Below are positions 11,225-24,423 of a stretch of 64,000 nt of DNA, one piece after another (positions within the stretch are counted from its first letter, which is position 1; every line of letters starts with the position of its first letter). The DNA comes from Spinellus fusiger (lineage: Eukaryota; Mucoromycota; Mucoromycetes; Mucorales; Phycomycetaceae). The translations under genes were made by a program, and so were the position numbers. Location: positions 1 through 64,000 of the forward strand of contig JALLLS010000075.1 of NCBI GenBank assembly GCA_025094145.1, in the 5' to 3' direction. The notes under the pieces are model-generated. The model was given only the letters and a program-made list of their open reading frames with translations, did no database searches and was not told where the DNA came from.

Positions 11225-13688
11225 CTACTGTGTCTTTTTTGTCTCTTCTTCTTTATCGACTACTCCTTCCTTCTTCTCCTTTGATTCATCAGCACCAATC
11301 TGGCCAAACTCATTAGCACGGGTGTGATCTTCCTTGTAAGCGTATCTCTGGTACAAATACACAAAGAATACAACATCGTCACGCAAGCAAGCAAGACGAT
11401 GCAGGGTTGGCATTTTGATAACAAAAGCAAACAAATCATCTATAAAACACACATTCATATTTAATACACACTCTTTATTATTATTATTATTATTATACTT
11501 ACCAATGAATGTATTCAGGGACTTGTAGAGTAATGTTCTCCATGGCATGTGGGCAACCTAAGGGTGACTAGCATTAACTTCCTAACAGTACTAAAACTAA
11601 CTTACACTCTGGAGACGGTAGTTGATGTAAAGCTGAGGAACCATAGTAATAAAACCAAACATGTATACAAACTCAACCAGTGTTTTAAGAACATAAGAAT
11701 ACCAGCTCTTATGTTCATCATACAAAAGAGAATAGACAGCATAGCCTCCCAAGAGAGGATAGGCAAGCCAGATAAGATACTTGAATGCAATAGCATCGTA
11801 TTTTGCTGTTTCATCTTCTGTTTCTGTAGACTCAACCTCTCGTGCACCAAGTCTAGGCAACAAAGATCCAGGCACCCATACTAGTTCATACTTGAGTGCC
11901 TTGAATACTTTCCATATTTCAATCAAAAGTCCAAATCCTTGTCCAATCAATATCATCCAGGAAGTTTCTTGGTTGTTATCCATCAAATACAAAAAGATAA
12001 CAATCTGGAAAAAGATGTTGACCAAAAGACTGCGAACAGAGACACCGACGCTATTGCTCTTCTTGTTCCAAAAGGCAATATCTATTCCTTATGAGTGCCT
12101 GCTCATAACGCCATACTTACCATTCTTGAAGGCAAGGAATTCAAACAAACTGTGAAGTAAACTGACAGCCAAGGTTGTTCCAAGAAGAATAGGGTTTGTC
12201 TCGAGAAACATTCGCTTCAGTTCGTCTGTTTCTGAAGAAGACATACCACCTAAAGCACTGTTGGTCTGTTGCTTAAGTGAATCATCAAAAATAGCCAACA
12301 TGTTGAATTTCCACATGGCAATAGGCATAACGTGGATTGTCAGAGGTAGTGTACTGTAGGCCATTCAAGTCAGTAGAGTGTCTTGGATTTTGTTTATTTT
12401 TCTTTTTCCTCCTTTTACCTGACTGTCTCATTTACAGGATAGCAATTTTGACGTAGAAGCCAAAAGTCATTGGGAAAGACGATAGGGCGGAAAAATCCAA
12501 CCTCTCCAGAGGCATCACGAGTTAATCCAGTATCAAAGGGAATGTCTAGTAGCAAGAGATTAGAACATACACTATTATTCCATCAGTAGATTTACATTTG
12601 ATATTTGCAGGTTGTAAGCTGCTCTTGGGGAGTGTACTCTTGGCATCATTGACAATTGACAATGTTACATTTTCATGCCAATAAGCAACTAAAGGAGCAC
12701 GGCGTGTCCAATTGCCTAGTAAACTTTCTCCAAATCCAGGTGCACCTTCAGATTCCTCTTCTTGTTCATGCTTCTATCTATCCATGAGTCTCTCTTTATC
12801 CAAATTCCTTGTCGTTAGTAGTCTATTACCTTGGCACCAGCAACCTCCACTTCAGATTCCTCTTCAGATTCCTCTTCCTTTGCTAACAATTTCTTTTGCC
12901 TGAGTGCTGTCTTTTTAGGATAAAACTTGGTCAATGCTATCCATAAATAAGTCAATGGTTCATTCTATAGGCATATCTTACTGTGTCGAACATAGACAAC
13001 TGAGTCAGCAAAGAAATGACTGTCTTCGGGATTAATAGATACGCCTTGACGCACAAGGAAGATGTGGGCATAGAGAGTTCCATTGTTTTGGAGGGCCTTT
13101 AGGAATAAGATCAGTGTCTATGCATTGACCTATGTTTACCTTTGTTGTAGGTATTTCCAGATGTTGCTCTATAGGGTCAAATGGAGTTCCCAAGACAAGA
13201 TTCGATGTTTTCCAGTCAGGTCGAGTCTTGTAGTCCACAAAGTAAGGTCCAGAATTCAGATACACCAACAAGTCCATAACATAGCCCTCCTTCCAAAGAG
13301 GATAAATGACAGAAGGAAGGTCTTTCTGAGAAAGTTCTATTGGATGGGGGTTGTGGTGGACACCAGGAGGTAGTACGGGGAAGTAGTCTGTGCTGATAGA
13401 ACTGGGTCTATTTGTTTGAGTCAACGGTCCACTCTCAGTGGTAGTAGTGGTAGTAGCAAAAGGAATAGGTTCTGCCTTTCGTGCTTGGCGGTTTCCTAAG
13501 TACTGTTGAGAGTCGTGTTATTCTTATAGGCTCTTACCAATAAAGTACTGCGTCACCAACCACATGACGAGCATTTGTATGATTGTTTTCCCATGTTTAG
13601 CAAAGAAACTCTGTTCGTTCTCAGGTGCAGGAGGATTCCTTGTTGCAGCCTGACCATCTCTGGCAGGTGGAGTGACTTGGTCTGGCAT
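11225..13688 (-). CDS. CLPTM1: CLPTM1 family multi-pass membrane protein
   Basis: Homologue of cleft lip and palate transmembrane protein 1, an ER/Golgi multi-pass protein; relatives influence receptor trafficking and lipid scrambling. The chosen start (MPDQVTPPARDG at 13,688) precedes a first membrane segment ending TQYFIG. Exons visible include 13,538-13,688, 13,140-13,495 (PLWKEGYVMDLLVYLNSG) and 12,982-13,096 (QNNGTLYAHIFL). Further exons follow down to 11,225. Diagnostic family blocks are NPILLGTTLAVSLLHSLFEF, AYPLLGGYAVYSLLYDEHKS, FGFITMVPQLYINY and RLACLRDDVVFFVYLYQRY. The C-terminal tail is acidic and basic (KEKKEGVVDKEEETKK). The gene appears complete, with at least eight exons. The central acidic region around 12.75-12.9 kb is the least certain. 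Confidence 0.93.
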
Positions 13689-13840
13689 TGGAAGTATGTT
13701 CAGAACAAACCAGTAAAAGAAGCCTACTGTGTACCAACCTACAGTATAAACAAGTCACATCTAAGTACCCAGAATAAGTAGATTGAATCTCAGTTGTCAT
13801 GGAGAAGAAAAGGCCTCTTTTATTAAATCGATTAGCATTC

Positions 13841-16413
13841 TTAGCGCCTCTCTCGTCGTCTCCCTCTGTCTTGGCTTTTGTCTTTATATTTGCCTCGATC
13901 TCTCTCTCTATCACGTGGACGGTCTCTTTCTCTGTTCTTATCCCTGTCCTTGTCTCTGTCTTTATCCCTATCTTTTTCTCGTTCTTTCTCTTTTTCCCGT
14001 TCTCGCTCTTTTTCTCTTGCCTTTTCTTTTTCTCGCTCTTTTTCTTTCTCTCTTTCTTTCTCCTTCTCTTTCTCTCTTTCTCGCTCTCTTTCCTTCTCTT
14101 TCTCCTTCTCCTTCTCTTTCTCCTTCTCTTTTTCTCTTTCCTTCTCTTTCTCTTTCTCCTTCTCCTTGTCTCTGTCCCGATCTCTGTCCCGGCCTCGGTC
14201 CCGGTCCCTATCCCGGTCTCTTTCTCGCTCACGGCTTCTGTAACGAGAGTGGTGGCGAGAATTACGATGCCTTGAACTACTCAAAGGCCTGTCACGGTAC
14301 GATCGGTTGGGAGAGACTGCTTTTGTATCTGACCGCTGGGATGACTGTGATCGGCTCGGTGTCCGTCGTCTTTTTGCCTCCCGCTTTGTCTCTTCTCCAT
14401 GCTGGGCAGATCGTGATCGTGACCGGGTGGGTGACCGTTTTCTACTCCTGCTGTCCCTACTGTCCCGGTGGGGTGAGGCAGAACGTGAATGTCGACGGTT
14501 AAAATGTGGTGAGGACGTGCGTTTATGATCACGTTCAGCACGAGGACCGGTGGGTATTTCCTCATCCGATGTTACCATGGCTACCCCTTTAATAGGTTTG
14601 TCCCCGTGCCCTTCTTCATTTGAGCGGTTGCTACGTGGACCATCATGATTACTTGCCAAGTCACTTCTTCTTCTCATGCCCTGATTTGTAAAATGGCGAT
14701 TTCCTCCTCCTCTTCCACGCCCACGCCCACTGAACCCACCTCTAGGATTGAAATGCATATTGGGTCCAAAGTGGAACATATCTTGGGGTGGCATATTAGG
14801 AAAGGGGCCATTCATCCCATTCCACATGTCATCTGGATTGAATCCAGGAAAGCCAGGATTCATAAAGGGCCTGCCAATGTCTCCCATCATCTCGGGTCCC
14901 ATGCCTTGATTGATTGATTGATTGGTCTGTCAGTGGCTGGACAGGTGTATGGAACAGGTGTATGTGTGTGTGTGTGTGTGTGTATGGAGATGTTACCTTC
15001 ATTCCTGCCAAATCCCCACTGCTCAGGATTAGGGCCGTTCATACGCATGCGCATCATGGCCGCAGCTGCAGGGTTCATGTTAGGAGGTGGCATTCCTATC
15101 ATCCCCATCCAATTCATCTCGGGTGCAAACATCTCATTGGAGCCTGTCATTCCCATCATCATTGTGGAGTTGTTGGCAAAGGGTGGGTTCATGGACTCCA
15201 TCAAGACTCCTTCTGTTCTTGTCTTTCCTCGGGTGGGGCGCTCCTCTGATTCAAATACTTGAATGGGCAGACCTCCCTTTGTCTGCTAAGGATGAAAAGA
15301 GGGAGGGTGAGTGTTGACATTGGCCTACAGGACGTGGGCAAGGCTTACCTCTTGAGTGACTTCAAAGGGTTCTTCTGTTGGTGGTTTTTGGATGTCCTGG
15401 ATGTCAGGTAGGTCTGCTTCCAGAGGTTCTTCTGGCTCTGATACTGCTTGACTTTCCTCAATGTAGGCCTGAATGGCATTTCTAAGAGATTTGTTGGAGA
15501 TTAATTGCCCCACTGTCATGCCGTCCATATTGCACAGGGGACATTTGCTGGTGTCATTGAGAGTGGTGGAGATGCCTTTTTTTTTTTTTTATAAAATAAA
15601 ATAAAATAAAATAGAATAGAATAGAATAAATATATAAAATAGAATAATATATATATATATATAATAGATAAAATAAATAGATAAAATAAAGAAGTCATTG
15701 AGTGGTCTGTTCCTATGCCGCACACACCACTTACATTCTTTACAAAAGGACTTTCCACAACATGGCACAAGTACAGCATCTACCATTAGTCTTTTACAGA
15801 TGCGACAGGTCAATTCATTGGGTTTGACTTGGAGACTCGTCTCTTCTCCTTGTCCTGACCTAATCTATGTCAGTGCCTGCTTATAGGTCTATTATTTACC
15901 CCACGGCACGCTGGACATGTTGTCCTTTGGGTACATTAGGACAGTAATAAATCCAATGGCCTACCAACATACAGCCATATGAGGGGTTTATTATTGCAGA
16001 CACTCGCCACTGTCAGAGGTAACTTACCTGGATGGCCGCACTTGAAGCATACATACCCTGCAGGTGGTTTCTGGCTTTCGGGTGGTATGGTGGGAGTATT
16101 TGAGCTTATCTGTCTTTGCATCTGCTGTTGCCGTTGGAGCTGCTGGTGTATCATCATCATACGTTGCTGGTACTGTTGGAATTGAGGGTTCATGACCATA
16201 CCCATATTCATAAGCGGATCAAATCCAGAGGGGTTGTTGGCTCCACTTCTAAACTGTTGAGGTGATCTGCTTTGTTGTGTACTTTTGGCGTGAGTACATT
16301 AGCACATTGACTACTTACGATAATTGCTCTTGTTGATCATTCCACTGATCTGAGCTTTGTTGTAGCATGGCTTGGATCTTTTCATCTTCACTTCTAAAAT
16401 CTTCGTCTGCCAT
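13841..16413 (-). CDS. Mpe1/RBBP6-like pre-mRNA 3'-end factor without a visible DWNN domain
   Basis: Homologue of yeast Mpe1 and animal RBBP6, a subunit of the cleavage and polyadenylation machinery in the nucleus with a RING-type E3 fold. The order visible from the start (MADEDFRSEDEKIQAMLQQS) is: Gln/Met-rich linker, CCHC zinc knuckle (CFKCGHPGHWIYYC, split by an intron), RING (CRICKRLMVDAVLVPCCGKS, then FCKEC, and CPLCNMDGMTVGQLISNK after an intron), a Met/Pro/Gly-rich stretch, RGRGRGGGN, and a long RS/RD/KE-rich tail ending RRRERR. The ubiquitin-like DWNN domain that opens known family members is not encoded between the start and the TATA-like box near 16,635. The start at 16,413 is inferred because upstream in-frame sequence looks like untranslated leader with a possible intron. 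Introns hold a GT microsatellite (about 14,958-14,983) and an A/T-rich repeat (about 15,577-15,685). Confidence 0.85.
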
Positions 16414-16625
16414 GGGTTTAATAAGGGCAAGTTCCTTTGTGGTGTTGGTGTGCTTTCTGTTTTCTTTGTTTTGGTCAAGGAAGAAGAAAAAGCGCGTAGT
16501 CAGTAGCCTCTTATGGGCTACCTGCACCTTAATTCGATGCGTCAGCTCACCTCTACTCACCAGTCACACCGGGGATTGAATACGACGCTTTCTCCTCTGC
16601 GTGAACAAAAGTGGATGAGTGGGTG

Positions 16626-16826
16626 AGTGGTTATATAAAAAAAGAAAAAAAAAAAAGAACCAGGCGTGAATAAGTGTGAGGGTGGGTTGGTGTTACTGTA
16701 GTCCCAGTAAGAAAGCCCGTTTTTCTGTCACGCCCACCCCTCCTTTCCTTCCCTTCCCCTTCCTCCCCTTCCCCTTGTTTCTTTTCTTTTCTTTTTCTTT
16801 TCTTTTTCTTTTTTTATATAACCACT
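16626..16826. promoter_or_regulatory. Divergent promoter with mirrored TATA modules
   Basis: The 22 bp at 16,626-16,647 (AGTGGTTATATAAAAAAAG then AAA) is repeated exactly in inverse at 16,805-16,826. Each arm holds a TATATAA-like box pointing outwards, one towards the Mpe1-like gene and one towards VPS4, whose ATG is at 16,856. Between the arms lies a pyrimidine-rich tract on the plus strand. The promoter role is inferred from position and sequence. Confidence 0.65.
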
Positions 16827-16855
16827 TTTGTACTTTTATATATTATCTATTCCTC

Positions 16856-18646
<1,791 letters not shown>

Positions 18647-18771
18647 GGATAGAACACCATCACTGCTATTACTATGACTACCACTATCACTACTATCACT
18701 ACTATCACTGACTGTAATGGCATGTCTTTATATGCTCTCACTGTAATAATAAAACACGCAGAGTGTACTGT

Positions 18772-19566
18772 TTAACGACGCAATGTCTCTGCCTTGTGCT
18801 GGCGGGATTCCTCGTCTGCCATGTCACTACAATGACCCTCATAAAAGCACTCTTTGCAGTAGACATCCTCGCAATCAGTGCATAGGAGAGTAGCATCTTC
18901 ATTGCACATGCCTACACACTATTAATATTCCTTGTCCATGCATGACTCTATACGACTTACAGCACCAGTCATCTACTGTCTCCAACAGATCATCTAAATC
19001 GGCTGATGGAACAGCACCTCTTGGTTTAGGAGGAGGAGGAGCCTTTGAGAATGCACAGTTCTCTCCCAGTGCTTGAAATCGTCTTGAGAGATCCTTCTCT
19101 CCTTCTTTTTCATTGTCCTTGTACTTCTTCTCCAATGCCACTTGATCTTTGATGTGTTGAATTAAAAGGCTCTCGTCAGAAATAGTGGTAGAGAAGTGTT
19201 GAGTGCCAGGATAGACTCCTTCCAGTTCCAGAATATCATTCATATCCTCCATAGAAAGTTCTGACAAGAGGTCTTCCTACACCCCTCAGTAGCAAATAGA
19301 TGTATATGCATATACATATAGATACACTGGCTCTACCTCTTCCTGTACAAGATGGTCTGGAATATGGTAACTAGGTTGTTCTTTTATGACAGGAGCAAAT
19401 ACTGTCTTGAATCTATGCTTCAGTGCCTCATCCCTAACAGACACCCCCACACACCCTCTGTTTTTAATATTCTTCTTGGTTCACTTAGTATAACTTACGT
19501 TGGCAAGACATCTTCACTTTCTGTGAGTTTAGCTAGGCGGTGCTGTAAGTCCTTTTCGTCTTTCAT
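18772..19566 (-). CDS. ANCHR: ANCHR/ZFYVE19-like protein with C-terminal zinc finger
   Basis: Homologue of the C-terminal part of animal ZFYVE19/ANCHR, which binds VPS4 and delays abscission. Four exons splice in frame: the first starts MKDEKDLQHRLAKL at 19,566, and the last encodes the zinc finger. The finger reads WCCMCNEDATLLC, TDCEDVYCKECFYEGH, with the first two Cys split by an intron, a close match to the family hallmark. Three segments fit the MIM1 pattern (acidic-xx-L-xx-R-[LF]-xx-[LV]) that contacts VPS4 MIT domains: EKDLQHRLAKL (residues 4-14), DEALKHRFKTV (24-34) and EKDLSRRFQAL (about 115-125). No FYVE domain is present, unlike the animal protein. A Pro-rich stretch precedes the finger. 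The 3' end faces VPS4, about 125 bp away. Confidence 0.88.
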
Positions 19567-19570
19567 TTTT

Positions 19571-19662
19571 AAGAGAAAAAGAGAAAGAAAGAGAAAGAGA
19601 AAGAAAAGAAAAAAGAAAAGAAAAGAAAAGAAAAGAAAAGAAAAGAAAAGAAAAGGAAAAGC
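19571..19662. repeat. Purine-rich (GAAA)n tract
   Basis: A run of GAAA/GAAAA units lies between the divergent ANCHR-like start (19,566) and the CCDC43-like start (19,748). It is therefore in or next to their shared promoter. No function can be read from it. Confidence 0.8.
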
Positions 19663-19747
19663 TGGGAAGAAGAGTAAAACTTAAATCACAGCAAATCAGT
19701 TCATAACAAAGCCATGAAGTCTATTGCTTTCCCTACTACCTCACGTC

Positions 19748-20717
19748 ATGAGTCTTATAGAACACATTGCAGCACAATTAGAGACTATTCAACTCAAAGG
19801 TACTCTTTCAAAAAACACAGTCTATACAAGCTCAAGATGGAAAACATGTCCATCCACTCTCCCTTGTAATCATTAATAAACAAACACAAAAACAAACAAA
19901 CAAACACACACACACACACACTAGACGACGATATCACCGAGTATATTGCTGGTATTGTTCAGGAAGAGTCACTGGAGGATGAAGAGAAACGAGAGGCCAT
20001 GGCAGAGTTTATTTCCGAGACAACAGTAAAATCTGCCTAGAAAGAGAAAAGACTTTTCCTCACTCTTCTCACTCCTGTTCTGCTCTTAGGACACACCTAC
20101 AGAGCAAATCATCGATGCTATTTTGAGTGAGTGGAAAAAGACACAGAGTCTACAGGAAGAAACAGAAGCACAACTCAAAACAAAACACCTACAAGAACTC
20201 CAAGGTAATGTACAGAATACTCTCAAGTATCTATAGCTCACTCTCCACCAAGACCGGGAAAAGACACGCCAATTGGAAGAGGAGAAACTTCGACAGGAGG
20301 AGAGACATTTGGCAGCTATGGCCAAGCGTAAAGAGCTGTCCAAGGAAGAAAAGGAAAAGCGCGACTATCTACTGCAACACTACAGCTATGGTGCACCTGA
20401 AGAAGGAGGAGAAGGAGGAGGAAGAGAAGAAGGGACCACTCATACCAGTGAAAAGAGAAACAATACATCCCAAGGTAACTTATTCCAATATCGGCGGGTT
20501 TATTTTTCTTACTTGTCCAATAAAAGACCCTTGGCTTATTGCCAATCGAAATGCTCAGGTCATTAAAGAACAAGAGCAGAATAGAAGAACACAGATGAAG
20601 TTGGAGAGTGAACTAGAAAAGGAGCGCAACAAGATGCTACAAAAGAAGCAAAAAGACAAAAAGGAGGATGAAAAAGACAAGAAAAAGACAGTAAAGAAGG
20701 AAAAGAGACGCATGTAA
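19748..20717 (+). CDS. CCDC43-like coiled-coil protein
   Basis: Resembles the conserved eukaryotic protein CCDC43, whose function is poorly known. Exon 1 starts MSLIEHIAAQLETIQLK; the second begins DDITEYIAGIVQEESLEDEE, giving the small helical N-terminal fold. Later exons read TEQIIDAILSEWKK, a long charged helix (DREKTRQLEEEKLRQEERHL on) and a short tyrosine-containing block (YLLQHYSYGAPEE), which parallels LLAQYA in the animal protein. The last exon reads NRNAQVIKEQEQNRRTQMKL and ends in a Lys-rich tail (DKKKTVKKEKRRM). The first intron holds a CA microsatellite (about 19,905-19,921). Length is roughly 220 residues, similar to CCDC43. The ATT trinucleotide tract at about 20,733-20,761 lies just past the stop. 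Confidence 0.7.
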
Positions 20718-20768
20718 AGATGTCCTTGGTGTGTTATTATTATTATTATTATTATTATTATACATAGG

Positions 20769-22073
20769 CTACACACCAGGAGGTCTTTAGGATATAAAAA
20801 GAAATAGTCGAAATACAATTGTTTAGAAATGACATTGATTTGAAAAGGTGTGAAAATAAAGTGAGGTGTATTCATGTTAGCTTTTAAATAATAATAATAA
20901 TTCACTTGTAAATATCTAAATCCCGAAGGAAACCACTTTCGATGTGGTGGTATATAATATGAATACAAATATCTATTCCTATGTGACTATATAGATACCC
21001 TTTGATGCATTCACATCTCTGTTCTAAACAATTCCGCAACTTTGGCAAGCGCGGATACTGTTGAAATTCACTAATACTTCAGTGAGGATATTTGTGTTAT
21101 AAGTGTGGCAGGTCTTGAGAATAAAAATAAGAGTAACTGTTAGAAGAGCTTTTTGTATTGAGTGAGAAGTCAATCATACTTACCCTCGATGTAAAGAACT
21201 CATCGACATCAATTAGAAGAAGATCATCTTTTTGTCTTTTTCAATGATTGATATAAGATTCTTGTCAAACCAACACGATGGCCTTTGAACTTGACAGCAT
21301 CTTTTCCTTTCATTCCTGTGCCATAAGCAACGAATGGCAGTTTGGTAGGATCGTACTCCAATCTTTTTAGGTGCCAACACCCCTTCTCACTAATAAAATA
21401 ATAGTAAAAATAGTTAGTTCAAGATGTATTAATGTACTCTCTATGTGTGTGTCATATTACCCTTGCACTGGCACCTTCTTGCCTTTGTAATGGATTCACT
21501 GGGTTTATTAAAATAAAAGAATATAAAATAGAAACTGACCAACATGTAAGACATAATAAACATACACTCACCAGATCACAACTGCTGGTTTATATGCCAG
21601 ACAAAGACAAACAAGTTAAAGAGGGTAGAAGTTATGGAGAAAAACAGACAGTGTAATTAGCAGGTATTAGTATCCGAACAGAAGAGAACAAAACTAAATT
21701 TCACAAGTCAATTGCTTAATCATAACTACCAAAGTAATGCAGACTACAACAACATTCTAGAAAGAAAAGAATTGCTTAAAGAACAGTTGCCTAGTTACCA
21801 GTTGTGATCAAATCGTATGTTGTGTTCCTGTTCATGTACCCTTTTTGATTTCCCTAGACTAGCCTTTGTACTAATACTCTATTTTTTGTCCCTGCTAGAG
21901 ACTAAATACTACAGATCCATCTCTCTAGTGGTATTGTTGATAACCTTAGTACTCTTTATTACAGATACTTGCAAACCTTTGATTTTTAAATACAGTTCCA
22001 TAAAAGGCAAAAATGGACGTAAAAGGAAGGAGATATCCCCGCCTAAAAGCCAGACAAATCTTTGGGTGTGTAG
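20769..22073 (-). mobile_element. CTACACACC-ended element, copy 2, carrying a Fanzor relic
   Basis: The left end, CTACACACCAGGAGGTCTTT, starts at 20,769. The right end is the imperfect inverse, finishing GGGTGTGTAG at 22,073. The total is 1,305 bp. The interior matches copy 1 over more than 1 kb, including the nuclease remnant and a conserved stretch at 21,560-21,960 with no clear protein. It sits between the 3' ends of the CCDC43-like gene and the GSK3 gene, so it interrupts neither. No target duplication is obvious. Confidence 0.7.
20960..21395 (-). pseudogene. Fanzor/TnpB-like RNA-guided nuclease, C-terminal remnant 2
   Basis: Same architecture as remnant 1. Reading on the minus strand, YDPTKLPFVAYGTGMKG and VKFKGHRVGLTRILYQSL come first, then a frameshift near 21,235. 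The block LLLIDVDEFFTSR follows, then a 70-nt intron (21,114-21,183; GTAAGT donor) and TCHTYNT. CQSC and NRDVNASKG close the zinc ribbon and the third RuvC motif. The Trp before NRD is a stop codon. Both copies have the intron at the same place with the same length, so the ancestral gene was spliced, which supports long residence in a eukaryotic genome. It is inactive. Confidence 0.75.
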
Positions 22074-22112
22074 ATTAGATTCTTATAAACAAAAGCCATA
22101 ACAGAACAACGA

Positions 22113-22211
22113 GAATAAACAGCAATAACAATAACAATAACAATAACAATAACAATAACAATAACAATAACAATAACAGTAACAGTAACAGTAACAGTAA
22201 CAGTAACAGTA
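22113..22211. repeat. Hexanucleotide microsatellite (CAATAA)n then (CAGTAA)n
   Basis: About 16 hexamer units in a row. The left block is CAATAA and the right block CAGTAA, so one point change has spread across adjacent units. It lies about 65 bp downstream of the GSK3 stop codon. Confidence 0.9.
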
Positions 22212-22276
22212 AAGAAAGAAAGAAGGATGTACATAGGAGAGATAAAAAGGCTTCCTTTCTATGTTCTTCTCATGGT

Positions 22277-23821
22277 CTAGGATAGTTTGTTTGGGCTTTT
22301 TCTTGGAGAAGTATACAAAGCAAGTGAAATACCATTTGAGAGCAATTCTTGTTCATAGTGGGGAGGTACTAATCCATGGGCAAGAGAGGGCTTGATGCGT
22401 AGTTCTATAGTGTATAAGTACATTTACATTCATAGGCCAACCTACCTTGGTCAGAAAAGTTAAATAGGGGAGGACACATCTTATCTCCCAAACATAGATG
22501 AGGGTCTCGTAACTGATCAAAGAATGGATGAACAAGCGCATCAATAGCCTCCAATCGTTGTTTGGGATCAAATACAAGCAAATGCTCAAGTAGATCTATG
22601 GATTTTGAGGGTGTCTTTTCTTTAAACACCATAGAAAGAGGGAATGGCTCAATGTCTGGGAAGATGTGGTCTGTATAGTGAGGATTCATGGCATACAGCT
22701 GTTCTTGGGTGGGTGTGCCAAGGATCTTGATAATCTCTACCAGTTGTTCAATGTTATTTTCTCCAGGAAATAGGGGTTGGCTCAGCATGAGTTCAGCCAT
22801 AACACATCCTGCTGACCAAAGGTCAATGCTGACAGTATACACTGTGGCTCCAAAGATCAATTCTGGTGCTCGGTAATAACGAGAACAAATGTAGGAAACA
22901 TTGTGTTCATTCTTCACAAGAATCTTAGCACTGCAGGTATTTATAAATACAAGAGAAGAGGGTGGTTGGACCTTACCTTCCAAAATCACACAATTTCAAT
23001 AGTCCAGTGACAGGATCAATCAGTATGTTTTGTGGCTTAATATCACGGTGGCAAATACCCAAAGAGTGAATAAAGGCCAAGGCTCTTAGGAGTTGATAGG
23101 TATACAACTTCACATGAAGGATAGGCATACATTGTTTTGATTTTGCATAGTGTCTTATACTATAGTAAATAGTCTTTGGCATGTATTCCAGCACCAAATG
23201 AAGATAGACTTCTTTCTTCTCTACAGGATTAGCTTTCGTAGTGCTCCTTCAGTTCTATTTATTGGTTACCTCGTCTACTTGGCTATAGAAGTATGCCTTT
23301 AGTTCTACTATATTGGCATGAGATAGATTTCTTATTAGCTCCAATTCTCTATTCTATAATAGTGTTTGGACATTATGAATAAGTATTCTCAGTAAGATAT
23401 CTTTATAGATAAGAAAGACCTTACCTTGAACCGTTTGTCTTGCAATACCTTTTTTATTGCGATTTCTTCATTTGTCTCTACTAATTTAGCTTGGTAGACT
23501 ACACCAAAAGAGCCATTGCCAGCTACTTTGCTATTGGTATAGATCAACTGGGTATTTTGGCCTGTTTTACTATCCTTGGCAGTAATATTTATTACTTTGA
23601 GTGTGTCTGTTTTATCTGTTTAGGTAGATGGGTAGATATAAATGTAGATAGATAGGTGTGTATAAATATAGACAAATATAAGTATATAAAAATGTGTGTA
23701 TTTATGCATATATAAATGTAGATAAATGTAGATAAATTAGTCATTTTTACTGTCTTGGCAGTGGAATATAGATATAAAAAGGAGAAAGATTCTCCTTACC
23801 TTGTACTTTAAGACTATTCAT
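22277..23821 (-). CDS. GSK3: GSK3/shaggy-type protein kinase
   Basis: Serine/threonine kinase of the glycogen synthase kinase 3 family. Exon 1 is tiny (MNSLKVQ at 23,821). The next begins [20 protein letters not shown] and contains the Gly loop [12 protein letters not shown] and the catalytic Lys (IAIKKV). KRFKNREL carries the Arg of the phosphate-binding pocket. [10 protein letters not shown] and DFGSAKIL are the catalytic loop and metal-binding [20 protein letters not shown] contains the activating Tyr typical of GSK3. The C-lobe ends with [14 protein letters not shown], and a short tail ends [10 protein letters not shown]. The N-terminus is too short to hold the inhibitory Ser of animal GSK3. 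It has at least five introns, one with TAGATA/TAAATG repeats. Complete. Confidence 0.95.
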
Positions 23822-24400
23822 AAGACTCTATAGAAAAGAAAAGAGAAAAAAAAATATAGAAAGACTATTTTTTTTGTACACGTGGTTGGATAATCACTCT
23901 CAAGGGTTTTGTGTACCTTTCTTTTTCTGCTTTGACCTAAAGAAACTCGGTAGGAACAAGGAAAAAAATATGGGTCGACTAAAAAGAGACAGTCACCAAA
24001 TAGCAGAGACCATTCATGTCAGGTGATAAGCAGCCAATCAAAAACAGATAAGCAGCAACAAAGGGGATCCGCCTACAAAGGATGAGTTCCTTTCTGTTAT
24101 GAGTAGTTAAGTATCTATCATTTGAAGAAAAAGAAAAAGAAAGAAAGAAAAGAGAGTCACTGGAAGAATAACTGTGGCCTTTTTTGTAAGTGATCTTATG
24201 AAGATTAGGACAGCATCAATATAGACTTGGACATGTAACCTAGATGCAATTTACACAAAATGCCTACAGAATCCTAATGAACCTTCCATGGAGTTCTTAT
24301 AGAATAGAATTCACCTTTATTTAGTTTAGACCAAATTTATATTGAATATAAATACAGTGCCTACGGTATCAAATGGCGTGCTTTAAATAATCAACTAGCG
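23822..24400. other. Upstream region of GSK3
   Basis: Contains the probable promoter of GSK3 and a short purine tract at about 24,124-24,152. No other gene is recognised. Confidence 0.5.
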
Positions 24401-24423
24401 TACACACCTAAAGATTTTTGGGA

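Noticed and set aside
13799..14275. Long plus-strand frames rich in Ser/Leu/Phe
   Set aside because: They are the antisense of the RD/KE-rich tail of the Mpe1-like gene; the low-complexity sequence keeps several frames open.
22113..22211. CRISPR-like array
   Set aside because: It is a simple hexamer repeat with no spacers, in a eukaryotic genome.
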